From assembly GCF_026130545.1 (NCBI RefSeq), contig NZ_JAMOIM010000008.1, positions 1 through 64,000 of the forward strand: a DNA stretch of 64,000 bases, given 5' to 3'. The DNA is from Lichenifustis flavocetrariae (lineage in GTDB: Bacteria; Pseudomonadota; Alphaproteobacteria; Rhizobiales; Beijerinckiaceae). Shown piece after piece: positions 24,866 to 34,154 of this stretch (the first letter of the stretch is position 1; each line of letters begins with the position of its first letter). Position numbers and translations under genes: made by a program. The notes under the pieces are model-generated. The model was not told the DNA's origin, searched no databases, and was given only the letters and a program-made list of their open reading frames with translations.

Positions 24866-25702
24866 TCAGCCCTTCACGGCTCCAGCCAGCAGGCCGCGCA
24901 CGAAGGCGCGCTGGACCAGAACGTAGAGGCCGATAAGCGGAAGGGCGATGATGGTGAGGATGGCGAAAAGGGCGCCAGGATTGGCCATGTAGAGTCCAGA
25001 ATATTGCATCGGTACGATGGTCACGGTCTTCATCTCGTTCTCGGTCATCACGATGAGCGCGAGGAAGAATTCGTTCCAGGTCACGATGAACTGCCAGATG
25101 GCGACGAAGACGAGCGCGGGCCGGACCAGCGGCAGCGTCACATGGATGAAGGTCTGCCAGGGGGTGCAGCCGTCGACACGCGCGGCCTCGAACAGTTCCT
25201 TCGGCGCATCCTCCATGAAGGCCTTCAGGATCACGACAGCGAATGGCGCACCGAGCGCCACATAGGGAAAGATCAGCCCGACATAGCGGTTGACCCAGCC
25301 GAAGGTTTTCAAAAGGATCGCCAACGGCAGCACCAGCGAGGCCATCGGCACCATCAGGGTGGTGAGCAGCACGGCATAAAGCACTGTCGTCCCAGGTAAT
25401 CTCAGCACTGCAACCGCGAATGCGAAGAGAGAAGATACCGCGAGGACGAGGATCACCGTCGCGACCGTAACGATGAGGCTGTTTAGAAAAAAGGACGGCA
25501 ACGGGTTGTCTTTGATTACCGTCACGAAGTTGTCGAAGGTCAGCGGCCAGGTGAACAACGTCGGGTCGAACACTGTTTCGGGTGCGCGCATGGCGATCGA
25601 CACCATGTAGGCTTCCGGCACCATCCATAGGAGGAGAACGAGCCCGAGGCCGAGATGAACCGTGAGGTTGGCCGGTTCGAGACCGGCAATCCGGGTTGTC
25701 AT
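24866..25702 (-). CDS. Carbohydrate ABC transporter permease (MalG/SmoG type)
   Basis: A 278-residue inner-membrane permease with about six helices. The cytoplasmic EAA loop reads [23 protein letters not shown] (split across about 178-200), the standard coupling region to the ATPase. The C-terminal [10 protein letters not shown] and Gly-containing tail match the MalG branch (CUT1). Its ATG overlaps the last four bases of the preceding permease gene, indicating translational coupling. Together with its partner it forms the translocation pore for the polyol or sugar bound by one or both binding proteins. Confidence 0.92.
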   Translation of the reverse strand: MTTRIAGLEPANLTVHLGLGLVLLLWMVPEAYMVSIAMRAPETVFDPTLFTWPLTFDNFVTVIKDNPLPSFFLNSLIVTVATVILVLAVSSLFAFAVAVLRLPGTTVLYAVLLTTLMVPMASLVLPLAILLKTFGWVNRYVGLIFPYVALGAPFAVVILKAFMEDAPKELFEAARVDGCTPWQTFIHVTLPLVRPALVFVAIWQFIVTWNEFFLALIVMTENEMKTVTIVPMQYSGLYMANPGALFAILTIIALPLIGLYVLVQRAFVRGLLAGAVKG

Positions 25703-26643
25703 CGCGCGGCTCTCCGGCCACCGAGCCGCGCGCCGAGAAACACGATCTGCGCGAGGGTGAGCCCGAAGGCGAGCGCCAGCACGATCACCGACAAGGTTGC
25801 ACCGGTATTCGTGTCGCCCAGCACGAAACTCTGCCGGAATATGTCCGTTCCGAAGACCTCGCTCGAATGGCTCGGACCACCGCCGGTCATGAGCTGAACT
25901 ATGGGAAAGGTCTGCAGCGTGCCGATGATACCAAGGAGGAGCAGCGATTTGGTGACCGGCGCCAGCATGGGCACCACCACTGAACCCGCGAGCCTCATGC
26001 CACGCGCACCGTCAATTCGCGCGGCGTCGAGCACTTCGGAGGGCAAGTTCGCGATGCCGGCCACATACATAAGCATGGAAAACCCAGTCCACTGCCAGAT
26101 GTTGACGACGATCAGTGCGTAGATCGAGGTGGCCGGATTGCCGAGCGCCGAATCCGTCATGGTGATGCCTAGGACTTGAAGGTAGTTCTGGGCGATCCCG
26201 TAGTAGGGCGCGTAGATCTGTGCCCAGACGAGACTGACAACCGAGACGGAAGTGACGACAGGCAGAAAGAACATGGTGCGGAAGAAGCCGCGCCATTGCT
26301 GCGTGTGCCGTTCGATAAACCAGGCGATAAGCCCGCCGATCAGCATCTGCACGGGGATGGTAATGAGCCCCCACAGCGCCATATTGCGCAGCACAAGCCA
26401 GAATATGGGATCCTGCAACGTGGCCAGATAATTGCCGAGCCCGACGAAGTGCCGCACTCCGTCCGATCCGGCACGCATCAGGCTTTCGTCGAAGACCCAA
26501 AGGATCGGATAGGCGACGAACCCGATGAAGAAAGCGGTGGCGGGAAGCAGGAACAGGTAAACGGTCCCTTGGCGGCGTCCCCGGTGGGGCCGGATCTCCG
26601 CCAGGGTCCGGCCGGCCGGGCTTGCTGTGAGGGTCTGGGACAT
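25699..26643 (-). CDS. Carbohydrate ABC transporter permease (MalF/SmoF type)
   Basis: A 314-residue permease with six predicted helices, the first after a basic N-terminus (RPHRGRRQGTVYLFLLPATAFF). The EAA loop appears as EVLDAARIDGARGMRLAGSV, the usual MalF/UgpA-type coupling helix. The ATG start is clear. It lies between the binding-protein gene upstream and the MalG-type gene downstream, with a gap of about 180 bases from the former. Sequence alone does not separate sorbitol/mannitol from other CUT1 substrates. Confidence 0.92.
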   Translation of the reverse strand: MSQTLTASPAGRTLAEIRPHRGRRQGTVYLFLLPATAFFIGFVAYPILWVFDESLMRAGSDGVRHFVGLGNYLATLQDPIFWLVLRNMALWGLITIPVQMLIGGLIAWFIERHTQQWRGFFRTMFFLPVVTSVSVVSLVWAQIYAPYYGIAQNYLQVLGITMTDSALGNPATSIYALIVVNIWQWTGFSMLMYVAGIANLPSEVLDAARIDGARGMRLAGSVVVPMLAPVTKSLLLLGIIGTLQTFPIVQLMTGGGPSHSSEVFGTDIFRQSFVLGDTNTGATLSVIVLALAFGLTLAQIVFLGARLGGRRAAR

Positions 26644-26825
26644 GATGCCCTGTGCTGAGCCATGAAGATGGACGCGAAGGTCGTCGTTCCCCCGTGTCGG
26701 TCGAAGCGCACCCGTGACAGCCTTCGCGGATCAGCGCCCCTTTGCTTTAGCCCTTCTCAGCGCGACGAGAGAGGCGCTGTTTGGGGGAGGCGCTCACAGG
26801 CGAAAGCGGAGGGGGCCCTACCTGG

Positions 26826-28109
26826 TCAGGATTTCAGCGCTTTGTCGGTCGCATCCTGCACAGCCTTCAGAGCATCTTCGGGTTGCTGGCTGCCCGAGGC
26901 CACGGCCGCCAGCGCGCTATCAAGGGCATCGGCTATCGCGGGAATGGCGAAGCGTTGGTTCTCGGCCTTCGGAAGGTCGGCCATGAAACGGTCGTACATG
27001 GCTTTGACATGGGGAGAGACATCGCCCTTCGGCTCGTGACCCACGAAGGCCGGCAGGTCGTTGAGGTCGTTCAGTGCCTCCTGCAGTCCCTCACCGTTGG
27101 TAAGCGAGGCCAGGAACGTCCATGCTGAGGGGTTCCGGCCGCCGTTCTTGGTAAGGCCATAGCCGATGTCGACGCCACCGACCGGCGGTGAGGCGTGATC
27201 GGACCCATTCAGGGCAGGCATGTAGAAGAAGTCGAACCCGTCCATGTTCTGCACATATTGCGAGCGGGGCGGCGGGAACTTGCTCTCCTGCATCCACCAT
27301 GACCCAAGTGCCATCATACCGACGCGCCCTTGGGAAAAGAGCTGGGCGCCGGTCGGATAGGCATGGGCGCCTAGCGCACCCTGCTGGAAAACGCCGTCGG
27401 TAAACAGCGCGCGCCAGTCCTTCATGGCCTGTAAGAGCTCGGGCGAGCTCCAAGGTGCCTCGCCCTTCTGGGCCTTGTCGACGAGACCGGCGGCACGCTG
27501 GTTGGCAAGCATGAGATAGACGTTCTCGTTCTGCCAGCCGTCCGCAGCCCCTTGAAACATGGGAATGATGCCTCCCTTGGTGAGGGTCTTGGCGGCCGCC
27601 ACCAGGTCACCATAGGTCTTCGGGACTGTGATGCCGAGCTTCTCGAATATTTTGGTGTTATACCAGATCACGAGATCCTGCGATTCCTGCGGTAGGATAT
27701 AGATGTTCTGGTCGCCAGGCGGATTTCCCATCAGTATCTGCTTGCGGTTGACGGGAAACATCTTGTCCTGCCAGCCGTCGCCCCAGTCCTTCGCGGCCGG
27801 TCCGTTCAACGCTTCAAGCTGTGGACGATATTGCTGGGTGAGTGATCCGGGCTGCAGGCCGATGACGTCCGGCAGACTGTCTGAGGCCGATGCCGCCTTG
27901 AGAGCCGTGATGTATTCAGGCGAGTAGTTATAATAGGTGTATTTGACCTTGATGTCCGGATGCGCCTTTTCAAAAGCTTTGATGGAGTTCTGCATCGTGC
28001 TTTGCACGAACCAAGACCAGACAGTGACCTCCTTCTGGTCGGCTTTCAGTGGTGCGAAACCCGCGACAGAGGTTAACAGGATCGTGGCGAGGGCAATCGT
28101 TCGTTTCAT
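26826..28109 (-). CDS. Extracellular sugar-binding protein of the CUT1 ABC operon
   Basis: A 427-residue family 1 solute-binding protein. The signal peptide (MKRTIALATILLTSVAGFAPLKA split at the start) is followed by VTVWSWFVQSTMQNSIKAFE and PDVIGLQPGSLTQQYRPQLE, with the aromatic-rich pocket segment DGWQNENVYLMLANQRAAGL. The ATG at 28109 follows a GGGAGAACG site; the frame is open upstream but that part lacks a signal-like start. It heads the leftward operon of permeases, ATPase, RpiR and SDR. A second binding protein of the SmoE type closes the same cluster, so the transporter may use two receptors or one is an orphan. Confidence 0.88.
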   Translation of the reverse strand: MKRTIALATILLTSVAGFAPLKADQKEVTVWSWFVQSTMQNSIKAFEKAHPDIKVKYTYYNYSPEYITALKAASASDSLPDVIGLQPGSLTQQYRPQLEALNGPAAKDWGDGWQDKMFPVNRKQILMGNPPGDQNIYILPQESQDLVIWYNTKIFEKLGITVPKTYGDLVAAAKTLTKGGIIPMFQGAADGWQNENVYLMLANQRAAGLVDKAQKGEAPWSSPELLQAMKDWRALFTDGVFQQGALGAHAYPTGAQLFSQGRVGMMALGSWWMQESKFPPPRSQYVQNMDGFDFFYMPALNGSDHASPPVGGVDIGYGLTKNGGRNPSAWTFLASLTNGEGLQEALNDLNDLPAFVGHEPKGDVSPHVKAMYDRFMADLPKAENQRFAIPAIADALDSALAAVASGSQQPEDALKAVQDATDKALKS

Positions 28110-28435
28110 GACGTTCTCCCGGCTCTTACGACGTGGCCGGGATCGGCGGCGCTCGCGCACAACCTCTCCGCTCACCCATCGCTTCTGCCGGATCTCGGAC
28201 GACGCGCCCAGCCCGGCTTGCCGCCCAATAAAGCGCACTTTTCGCTCGAACAAAAGAAGAAAATTCTTTCTTTTTGGGTCGCAAGAAATCTGGTTCTTTC
28301 GACACTTCGCATCATTCACCAAAACGCACAGTGAACCTCATCGAATCTGCCGGAGGCTTATTTCATCAACTATGCGGCCATGAAGGCGACATAGACGAAC
28401 CCGTCCCAAGTAGAAACGTACTTAAATTCTGACAT
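28110..28435. other. Upstream region of the polyol ABC operon
   Basis: About 325 bases with no supported gene, bounded by the binding-protein start and an IS3 remnant. It is AT-richer than its surroundings and contains an imperfect AAAAGAA/TTCTTTT inverted repeat around GAAAATTC (28252-28275). That GAAA...TTTC character is compatible with an RpiR-type operator, though this is only a suggestion. It probably carries the operon promoter. Confidence 0.4.
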
Positions 28436-28921
28436 TTACAGCATATTTGGGCTCGGTGCGTGGAACTTCCTGTTGACGTGATCAAGCCGGCAAGTCGCGC
28501 CCTTGTCGCTCATCGTGGTCTTGATCGGCGTGCCCCGGATAGCGCCAGCCAATCTCATGCGACGCATTAGCCGGGCAAGCGTGCCGCGGGCCACATTGAC
28601 ATGTTCACGCCGGAACTGCCGCCATACCTTGCGCACGCCATAGACCGAGGAATTCTCGGCATGGAAGCGCTTGATCTCGGCGACCTGTGTCTCGTCGCGC
28701 TTCGCTCGCTTGGATCGCCCAGCGGGATCGACCCGTCTGGATTCGTGATCGTCATAGATCGACGGGGCGATCGGCAGATGGGCTCTACCCCGTGTCGGCC
28801 CGTGGTCTCACCGGTGAACGAGATCACTTCTTCAACGGGCAGTCGAGCTCCGCCTGGGCAAAATAGGCGCTCGCCTGGCGTAGAATGTCATTGGCCTGCC
28901 TGAGTTCCGGGTTCTCCCGCT
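28436..28921 (-). pseudogene. IS3-family transposase remnant (end of orfA, start of orfB)
   Basis: Reading leftward: [20 protein letters not shown] then [12 protein letters not shown] ends an IS3 orfA. The orfB part begins HGVEPICR, shifts frame near LPIAPSIYDDH, and continues with YGVRKVWRQFRREHVNVARG, LARLMRRMRLAGAIRG and FHAPSPNML. The DDE catalytic domain that should follow is missing. At least one frameshift and a large C-terminal deletion make it non-functional. Between this remnant and the aconitase X gene (28922-29076) no feature is recognised. Confidence 0.85.
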
Positions 28922-29076
28922 CAAGGCTGAAGCATGAAACTGCGTAACGAGTTGCCCTTTGCACGCAACAGTTTTGCTCCTTGAGCTTGTCGTCGACGGG
29001 AGAGTGCTACGGGCGCTGCCCTCGTTCTCGGCGTAGGCGGACGGAGCTGGCCTGCACTGAATACGTCTTCTTCGTT

Positions 29077-30768
29077 TCAGGACAGCCAGGTTGGCAGGCG
29101 GGCAGCGGCACTGCCTGTCAGAAGTGCCTCGACGCAGTCCGCGAGGGTGCCCAGACGAACCGCGCAACCTGAGAGGCCGGGTCCATAATGGGCGTACTTG
29201 CCGGACGTTGTGATTACCGTCTTGACGTCGACCGGGAAGACAGGCCGCGATATCGAACACCAGCAGAGATCGCCAATCATCTCGGCCCCGGAGGCCGCCA
29301 GGCTCTCGCGCGTTCCGTCGGCTTCGGCCGCGGCGAGAACCTGCCGTCCGGCCGTCACGATGGCCGCGACCGACGGGTTTCGGCTTCGGCCGTCGAGCAC
29401 CTTCGCGAGGGCCCGGCACTCTTCCAACGACGCGTGCGGGCTGCCAATTGCGACAAGGTCGACCTTCGCCGGCCCGTCGTTGAGCCGCCGCCAACCGGCC
29501 GCCAGGTCGTGGCGGGTAAGAGCTGCGCGAGCGGCGTCTGGAAGAGCTGCCCCGTCGGCTTCAGGTGTAACGCCTTCGACGTGCAGCATGGGCGCGGCCG
29601 ACGTCGTTCCGAAGGCGGCGCAGAGCGCCTTGAGGTCGTCCCGAGTTGGGTTGCCCTTGGCCACTCCCCTAAGCAACGGCACCCGCTCCTGCGCGAGGTG
29701 ACCGGAAAGGTAACCGATGAGGGGCCAGGCCTCCGGCCCGGCGCTTGTCGGCAGGTCGACGTCGATCACAAGGCGCGCGCGTCGTTCGGTGTCGAGGAAC
29801 GGACCCGCGAGCGGCGCCCGGCCGGTCATCGCAATGCAGAGATCCAGAAAGTCGGGATGCTTGGCGGTGCGCGCGCCCAGCACACTGTTGGCAAAGATCA
29901 CCGCATTCGACTCAGACCAGCCGATAAACTCGTCCAGTCTCGGGGCGTCGTCGAGGAGGTAGGGCGCGCACGTGAATGTCGGGCGGCACCCCATGCGCAC
30001 GTAGGCATCGGCGAGCCGTGCCGCCGGGCCACCGAACGCCGCCGGCACCCCCTGCCGTTCCCAATTCTCTCGGTCGACAGATATCGCGTTCATGGTGGTG
30101 GGCACGCGGACCCGCGCGCCCTTTGCCTCCATCGCCTCGGCAAAGATCAGGTTGGCGGGGCCAGCGTAGATGCAGCCATCGATATGGGCGCGGGACACAT
30201 CGGTGAGGCGTACGGCACCTTGCTGGCGGCCCATGGCGATGATGATGCGCATGGCCTGCGCGACCGCAACGCCTTCCTGGCCCGCCAGCATGGCGCGATC
30301 TGCGCCCGTCATCTCGAGCGCGACGTCTGGCATGGGAGTCAAGGGAACCTCAAGCCCATCGGCCGAGATCGACGTGTTCGTAATGCGGGCGAACGAGGTT
30401 CGGGCGAGCGCGTTGTAGGCGGCCGGCCGCAGCCGGAGCACGGGAAGGGCCCGCCCGAAGATCTCGGCGGCGACGAGCGCGCCCAAGGTCGCCACGTCTT
30501 CAGGTTCAGAAAACACCAGGGCCGCCGGGGCGCGACCCGTCAAGGCGAGTTCAAGCACGACGCCCGAACCTGAGCAGGAGCCGCGGCTTGTCGGCATCAT
30601 GACGATGGCACCGGTAAGCGCCGCGCCATGCTGAGGGTGGCGCGCATCTATGATGCGCCCTGTCGTTGGGTCGACACCGCCCCAGAAGCTGAGGCCTTCC
30701 GACAGGGCGATCACGGGTCCGTGCGCGGACCCGCTGAGAACCGAGAACCCTGTTTCCGTCGTGCTCAC
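29077..30768 (-). CDS. Aconitase X, fused swivelling and catalytic domains (cis-3-hydroxy-L-proline dehydratase-like)
   Basis: A 563-residue protein in which a DUF126-type swivelling domain comes first ([20 protein letters not shown] and [16 protein letters not shown], about 17-75). The DUF521 aconitase X catalytic domain follows (about 150-560), with [18 protein letters not shown] and [19 protein letters not shown] as landmarks. Aconitase X enzymes are dehydratases; characterised bacterial members act on cis-3-hydroxy-L-proline, archaeal ones on mevalonate 5-phosphate. In many genomes the two parts are separate genes, so this is the fused form. The GTG start follows GAGGCGAGGAAC. No proline-racemase or transport gene lies next to it, so the substrate stays uncertain. 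Confidence 0.85.
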   Translation of the reverse strand: MSTTETGFSVLSGSAHGPVIALSEGLSFWGGVDPTTGRIIDARHPQHGAALTGAIVMMPTSRGSCSGSGVVLELALTGRAPAALVFSEPEDVATLGALVAAEIFGRALPVLRLRPAAYNALARTSFARITNTSISADGLEVPLTPMPDVALEMTGADRAMLAGQEGVAVAQAMRIIIAMGRQQGAVRLTDVSRAHIDGCIYAGPANLIFAEAMEAKGARVRVPTTMNAISVDRENWERQGVPAAFGGPAARLADAYVRMGCRPTFTCAPYLLDDAPRLDEFIGWSESNAVIFANSVLGARTAKHPDFLDLCIAMTGRAPLAGPFLDTERRARLVIDVDLPTSAGPEAWPLIGYLSGHLAQERVPLLRGVAKGNPTRDDLKALCAAFGTTSAAPMLHVEGVTPEADGAALPDAARAALTRHDLAAGWRRLNDGPAKVDLVAIGSPHASLEECRALAKVLDGRSRNPSVAAIVTAGRQVLAAAEADGTRESLAASGAEMIGDLCWCSISRPVFPVDVKTVITTSGKYAHYGPGLSGCAVRLGTLADCVEALLTGSAAARLPTWLS

Positions 30769-30991
30769 GTTCCTCGCCTCTGTCGGGATGCAGGAACCAT
30801 AACCGAATCCACAAGGCCGGATGGGACAAGTTAAATAAAAGTGTCGCTATGACGCCATGGGGGGCAATTCTGCATACCTCCGACGCAACGCTGCGTTGCG
30901 GCGCGTCGTGTTGCGATGCACAACGGCATGGACTATTTCTGGGACAACTAGGGAGGTTCACCACATCGGTCACAGACCGGAGGAGAACCAA

Positions 30992-31156
30992 ATGATCAAA
31001 ACATTGATTTCCACCTTCCAGGCTCGGTTGGTCAAGCGCCGTGAATATCTCCGGCTCATCGCTGAAATCGAGTCGCTGAACGCACGGGATCTGCAGGAAC
31101 TGCGTGCCGATCCGGCGCAAATGCGGCAGGATGCTTGGCATAGCGTCTACGGTTGA
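30992..31156 (+). CDS. DUF1127 small arginine-rich protein
   Basis: A 54-residue protein, MIKTLISTFQARLVKRREYL at the start and ending near DAWHSVYG. The pattern of a basic amphipathic helix followed by LNARDLQELRAD fits DUF1127 (YjiS-like) proteins, common and often multicopy in alphaproteobacteria. Members have been linked to phosphate/carbon metabolism and RNA turnover regulation. The ATG follows a strong GGAGGAG site; the longer frame upstream has no such site. It is divergent from the aconitase X gene. Confidence 0.85.
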   Translation: MIKTLISTFQARLVKRREYLRLIAEIESLNARDLQELRADPAQMRQDAWHSVYG

Positions 31157-31389
31157 GGCACGGGCGACGCCGAGCGGCTTTTGTCGCTCGGACATCGTTA
31201 GACTGCGAGTTGGTCCCGCATACATTTTCCGCTACAATCCACTAGCTTTAGTTGCTGAAGCGGGAACGGTGTATGGGTTCGGCGCTATTCAGTTGGAGGC
31301 AGGACGGGAGAAACTCTTCACCCAGCTTTTGCAGCGTCCTCAAGGTCGGTGCGGCAGATGGGTGAGGGCTTGCCGGGACATTTGGCTCG

Positions 31390-32085
31390 ATGAGCGGCAC
31401 TACAAGACCCCGCTCCATTGCCTATGACAGGCAGACGCTACGACATCCAAATCCATTCGCGCGTTTCGCGCACGTCAGACGTCATAAGACCGCCGTGCGT
31501 TTCGCCACGCGGTACTTGGCCCCACACGGGAGCATCCTCGACGTGGGGGCCGGAACCGGTGCGCTCCTCGGTGAAATCGGTGCGGCACGGCCTGATGTCA
31601 CATGCACGGCGTTCGAGCCCTATATGGCCTTGAGCGCGCCGGGTCTACGTCATGTCACGGCGCTCGACGTCCTCCAACACCACAGCGTCGATGTCGTATC
31701 CGCCTTCGAGGTGTTCGAACATCTCACACCTTCTCGGGTGGACGGTTGCCTCGCGGAGGTGAAGCGGCTGCTGAAGCCCGACGGCCATTTCATCGTGTCG
31801 GTCCCCATCATGGAGGGGATTGCACTCCCTTTGAAGGAGGGATCGCGCGCAATCCTGTTCCGCCGATCGAGCGACTACAGTGGCGCTGAACTGATCGCCG
31901 GTATGTTCGGTCGCGCGGTTGCACGCACTGAGAATCCGCTCGTGTCCCACAAGGGATTTTCCCACCGCGGCCTCGCAGCCCGTTTGGCGAGTGACTTTCG
32001 GTTGATCGAGCGCCGGTTCAGTCCCTTCCCGTGGCTCCCGTGGTGGATGAATTCGCAGGTCTTCTTGGTCCTGAGGCATCCCTGA
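31390..32085 (+). CDS. Class I SAM-dependent methyltransferase
   Basis: A 231-residue methyltransferase. The SAM-binding motif I is ILDVGAGTGALLGEIG (about 49-64), an acidic post-I residue occurs in CTAFEPY, and motif VSAFEVFEHLTP plus LKPDGHFIVSVP are the usual motif II-III regions of Methyltransf_11/23 proteins. The start ATG has no strong ribosome site nearby. It is a single gene between a region with no recognised content (31157-31389) and a tRNA. The methyl acceptor is unknown; this branch often modifies lipids, sugars or quinone precursors. Confidence 0.8.
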   Translation: MSGTTRPRSIAYDRQTLRHPNPFARFAHVRRHKTAVRFATRYLAPHGSILDVGAGTGALLGEIGAARPDVTCTAFEPYMALSAPGLRHVTALDVLQHHSVDVVSAFEVFEHLTPSRVDGCLAEVKRLLKPDGHFIVSVPIMEGIALPLKEGSRAILFRRSSDYSGAELIAGMFGRAVARTENPLVSHKGFSHRGLAARLASDFRLIERRFSPFPWLPWWMNSQVFLVLRHP

Positions 32086-32168
32086 CGCCCGGGTTTGCCA
32101 CGAAGGGCTTGCACGCAACCCGCCGATACGGCAAACAGAGGCGGCGCGTATGGCTGCGGCCGCCGCAC

Positions 32169-32245
32169 AGGAGTGTAGCTCAATCGGCTAGAGCACCGGT
32201 CTCCAAAACCGGGGGTTGGGGGTTCGAGTCCCTCCTCTCCTGCCA
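32169..32245 (+). tRNA. tRNA-Trp (CCA anticodon)
   Basis: 77 bases including the encoded CCA end. The D arm GCTC/GAGC, the anticodon stem CCGGT/ACCGG around the loop CTCCAAA (anticodon CCA) and the T arm with GGTTCGAGTCC are all present. The acceptor stem AGGAGTG/CTCTCCT has one mismatch. In many bacteria tRNA-Trp precedes secE-nusG, but here a broken VOC gene follows. Confidence 0.95.
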
Positions 32246-32304
32246 AGCCGGCAGAGTAGGCCGAACGAAGCCCGTATTCCGAGATCGTTGAACCGGGTGT
32301 ACCG

Positions 32305-32533
32305 ATGAGGCTTGTAGGAGCTGCCGTTCTGGGCCTGAATCACATCACGTTGGCAGTGAGTTATTTTGCTCGCCCGGCTCTGGAAAACCAACCGAAGCGA
32401 GGGAGCTTCGCTGTATTTCCTCGACCCCGATGGCCGCAAGCTGGAGCTTCACGTCGGATCGCCGCAGTCTCGCCTGGCACATTACCGCGCTGAAGGAACT
32501 TCAGGGGTCGTCATCGACTGTGGTGAAGTCTAA
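32305..32533 (+). pseudogene. VOC/glyoxalase (FosA-like) remnant with internal deletion
   Basis: The start reads [12 protein letters not shown], the N-terminal metal-binding strand of FosA/glyoxalase-type proteins. After a short scrambled section another frame reads [20 protein letters not shown] and [16 protein letters not shown], the C-terminal strand with the metal-binding Glu. About 60-70 residues between them are missing and the frame differs, so the gene has lost its centre. It was probably a fosfomycin- or bleomycin-resistance-like thiol transferase or a relative. Confidence 0.75.
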
Positions 32534-32593
32534 CAAGAGTCACAGCGAAGCTCATCGCGCCGCCGCACGGCGCCGATAAACCGGGTTAGATCG

Positions 32594-32719
32594 ATGGATC
32601 GCAGAATCTTGTGGGTGTTGGTTCTGGTGATTCTCGTGATCATCCTGTGGCTCGCCCTCGACCACGTTCTGTTTCCGGCTCTACCGGTTCCGGCAGGTGT
32701 TCCGTCGATCACCAAATAA
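32594..32719 (+). CDS. Putative 41-residue single-helix membrane protein
   Basis: The frame encodes MDRRILWVLVLVILVIILWL as its first 20 residues and continues to a Pro-rich tail (VPAGVPSITK). A basic N-terminus plus a long hydrophobic helix suggest a small inner-membrane protein. The ribosome site is weak, no homologue is recognised, and the length is at the limit of what can be told from composition alone. It ends just before a convergent creatininase-family gene. Confidence 0.4.
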   Translation: MDRRILWVLVLVILVIILWLALDHVLFPALPVPAGVPSITK

Positions 32720-32753
32720 TCGGTGGAGTGAGGCGAGGCCGAGCGTCTCCTGC

Positions 32754-33569
32754 TCACCCTTTTCGCTTCAAAGGTCCGTTCGGCAGGCGCGCTGGATCGA
32801 AGGCCTGAAGATCCCGGATCAGTTCGATGAAGGCCGCCGCGCCGAAGTCTGCCGCGGTCTCGCCTTTCGCCGATGTGGCCGCAGCGGCATTGCCCATCGC
32901 GCCTGACCGCGAATTGTCCTGCGCCATCCATCCGAAGCCGATCGGCTGCGTGACGCGCAGCCATTTGAACTCCTGCTCGATGGCGACGCTCTCGGGGGTG
33001 AAATTCTCGGCCTGCGCCATGCGGACCAACTCGGGCCGATATGCCAGCATGAGCGACGTCTCGACCTCGCCGGCATGGATGCCGTGCGTGCGCTCGTGCG
33101 GCGAGGCGACCTCCTCGGGGTATCCGAATCGATGCCACGATACGGCGACGACCAGCATGCCGAGCCGCACGCGCAGGTCTCGGGCAACGATGTCGAGGCT
33201 GGTCACATTGCCACCGTGCGAATTGAGCAGCACGAGCTTGCGGACGCCCGCCCGATGCACGCTTTCACCGATTTCGGTCCAGGCCCGTATAACAGTCTCG
33301 GCCGACAATGTGAGAGTCCCGGGATATTCAATATGTTCGTTCGACTTGCCGATGGCCTGCACGGGTAGGAACAGAACCGGCAGGTCGGCAGGCAGGGTCG
33401 CGGCCACGCGGCGCAGATAGCCCTCCATGATGAACGTGTCGACGCCGACCGGCAGGTGTGGGCCATGCTGCTCGATGGCGGCGACCGGCAAGACCGCAAT
33501 GGTCTCGGCCATGTCGGTCGCCTCGAAGTCGGCCCAGGTCCATTCAGCCCAGAGTTTGGAGGAAGGCAT
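32754..33569 (-). CDS. Creatininase-family amidohydrolase
   Basis: A 271-residue protein with the metal ligands of the creatinine amidohydrolase family: AIEQHGPHLPVGVDT (Glu, His and Asp near 31-45), LLNSHGGN (His near 117) and HGIHAGEVETSLM (His and Glu near 164-168). The family includes creatininase, MftE-type peptidases and FAPy deformylases. The gene is transcribed just after a RidA-family gene (12-base gap), and RidA proteins deal with reactive enamine/imine intermediates. The pair may belong to a nitrogenous-compound degradation route. The substrate is not evident. Confidence 0.87.
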   Translation of the reverse strand: MPSSKLWAEWTWADFEATDMAETIAVLPVAAIEQHGPHLPVGVDTFIMEGYLRRVAATLPADLPVLFLPVQAIGKSNEHIEYPGTLTLSAETVIRAWTEIGESVHRAGVRKLVLLNSHGGNVTSLDIVARDLRVRLGMLVVAVSWHRFGYPEEVASPHERTHGIHAGEVETSLMLAYRPELVRMAQAENFTPESVAIEQEFKWLRVTQPIGFGWMAQDNSRSGAMGNAAAATSAKGETAADFGAAAFIELIRDLQAFDPARLPNGPLKRKG

Positions 33570-33581
33570 CAGGTTTTTCCG

Positions 33582-33968
33582 TTAGAGGCGCGCCGCCAAG
33601 GCTTCTATTTCCACCACGAATTCCGGTCGTGCGAAACCGGACACGATCATCAGCGTCGATGCCGGCGGGGTCTCACCGAAAAACCGGTCACGCACCCCCA
33701 TATAGCCCTTCAGGTGCTCGCGGCCGGTCACGAAGGCGTTGATGCGCACGACATCGCCGAGCCCCATACCGGCTTCGGCCAGAATGGCCGCGATAGCCGT
33801 GAAGCACAAAGCGGCCTGATCCTCGACACCGGCGGGAATGTCTCCCTCCTTCGAGATCCCCAACTGTCCCGAACATAGGACGAGCCGTGCGCCTGCCGGG
33901 ATCTCGATCCCGTGGGCATAGCGTGCGAAGGGCGGATGGATCGAAGGCGGGTTAAGTGGCTTTAGCAT
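33582..33968 (-). CDS. RidA-family (YjgF/YER057c/UK114) protein
   Basis: A 128-residue protein of the expected length. RLVLCSGQLGISKEG, QAALCFTAIAAILAEAGMGL and VVRINAFVTGREHLKGYM match the RidA fold segments. The arginine needed for enamine/imine deaminase activity is not in the usual C-terminal context: the end reads STLMIVSGFARPEFVVEIEA, where an RxxVEV type motif would give the arginine, so Arg in ARPEF is the candidate. It is co-transcribed with the creatininase-family gene. Activity is likely hydrolytic deamination of a reactive intermediate from that pathway, but this is unproven. Confidence 0.87.
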   Translation of the reverse strand: MLKPLNPPSIHPPFARYAHGIEIPAGARLVLCSGQLGISKEGDIPAGVEDQAALCFTAIAAILAEAGMGLGDVVRINAFVTGREHLKGYMGVRDRFFGETPPASTLMIVSGFARPEFVVEIEALAARL

Positions 33969-34154
33969 AGGGGAGGGACTCGGCTTGGCTCGCGGATCTC
34001 AGCCGAGGTCGATGATGGCGCCGCGTGACGGCTTTAGCCAGCCCTCAGAACCATTTCGCGTGCTGCGAGACGGTTGTGTCGCGAGCTATCCCGCAAAGGT
34101 GTTCTGGCGGAATAGCTCACGAGAGGCCGCGACTTTGCAACATAGCCCAGTGCC

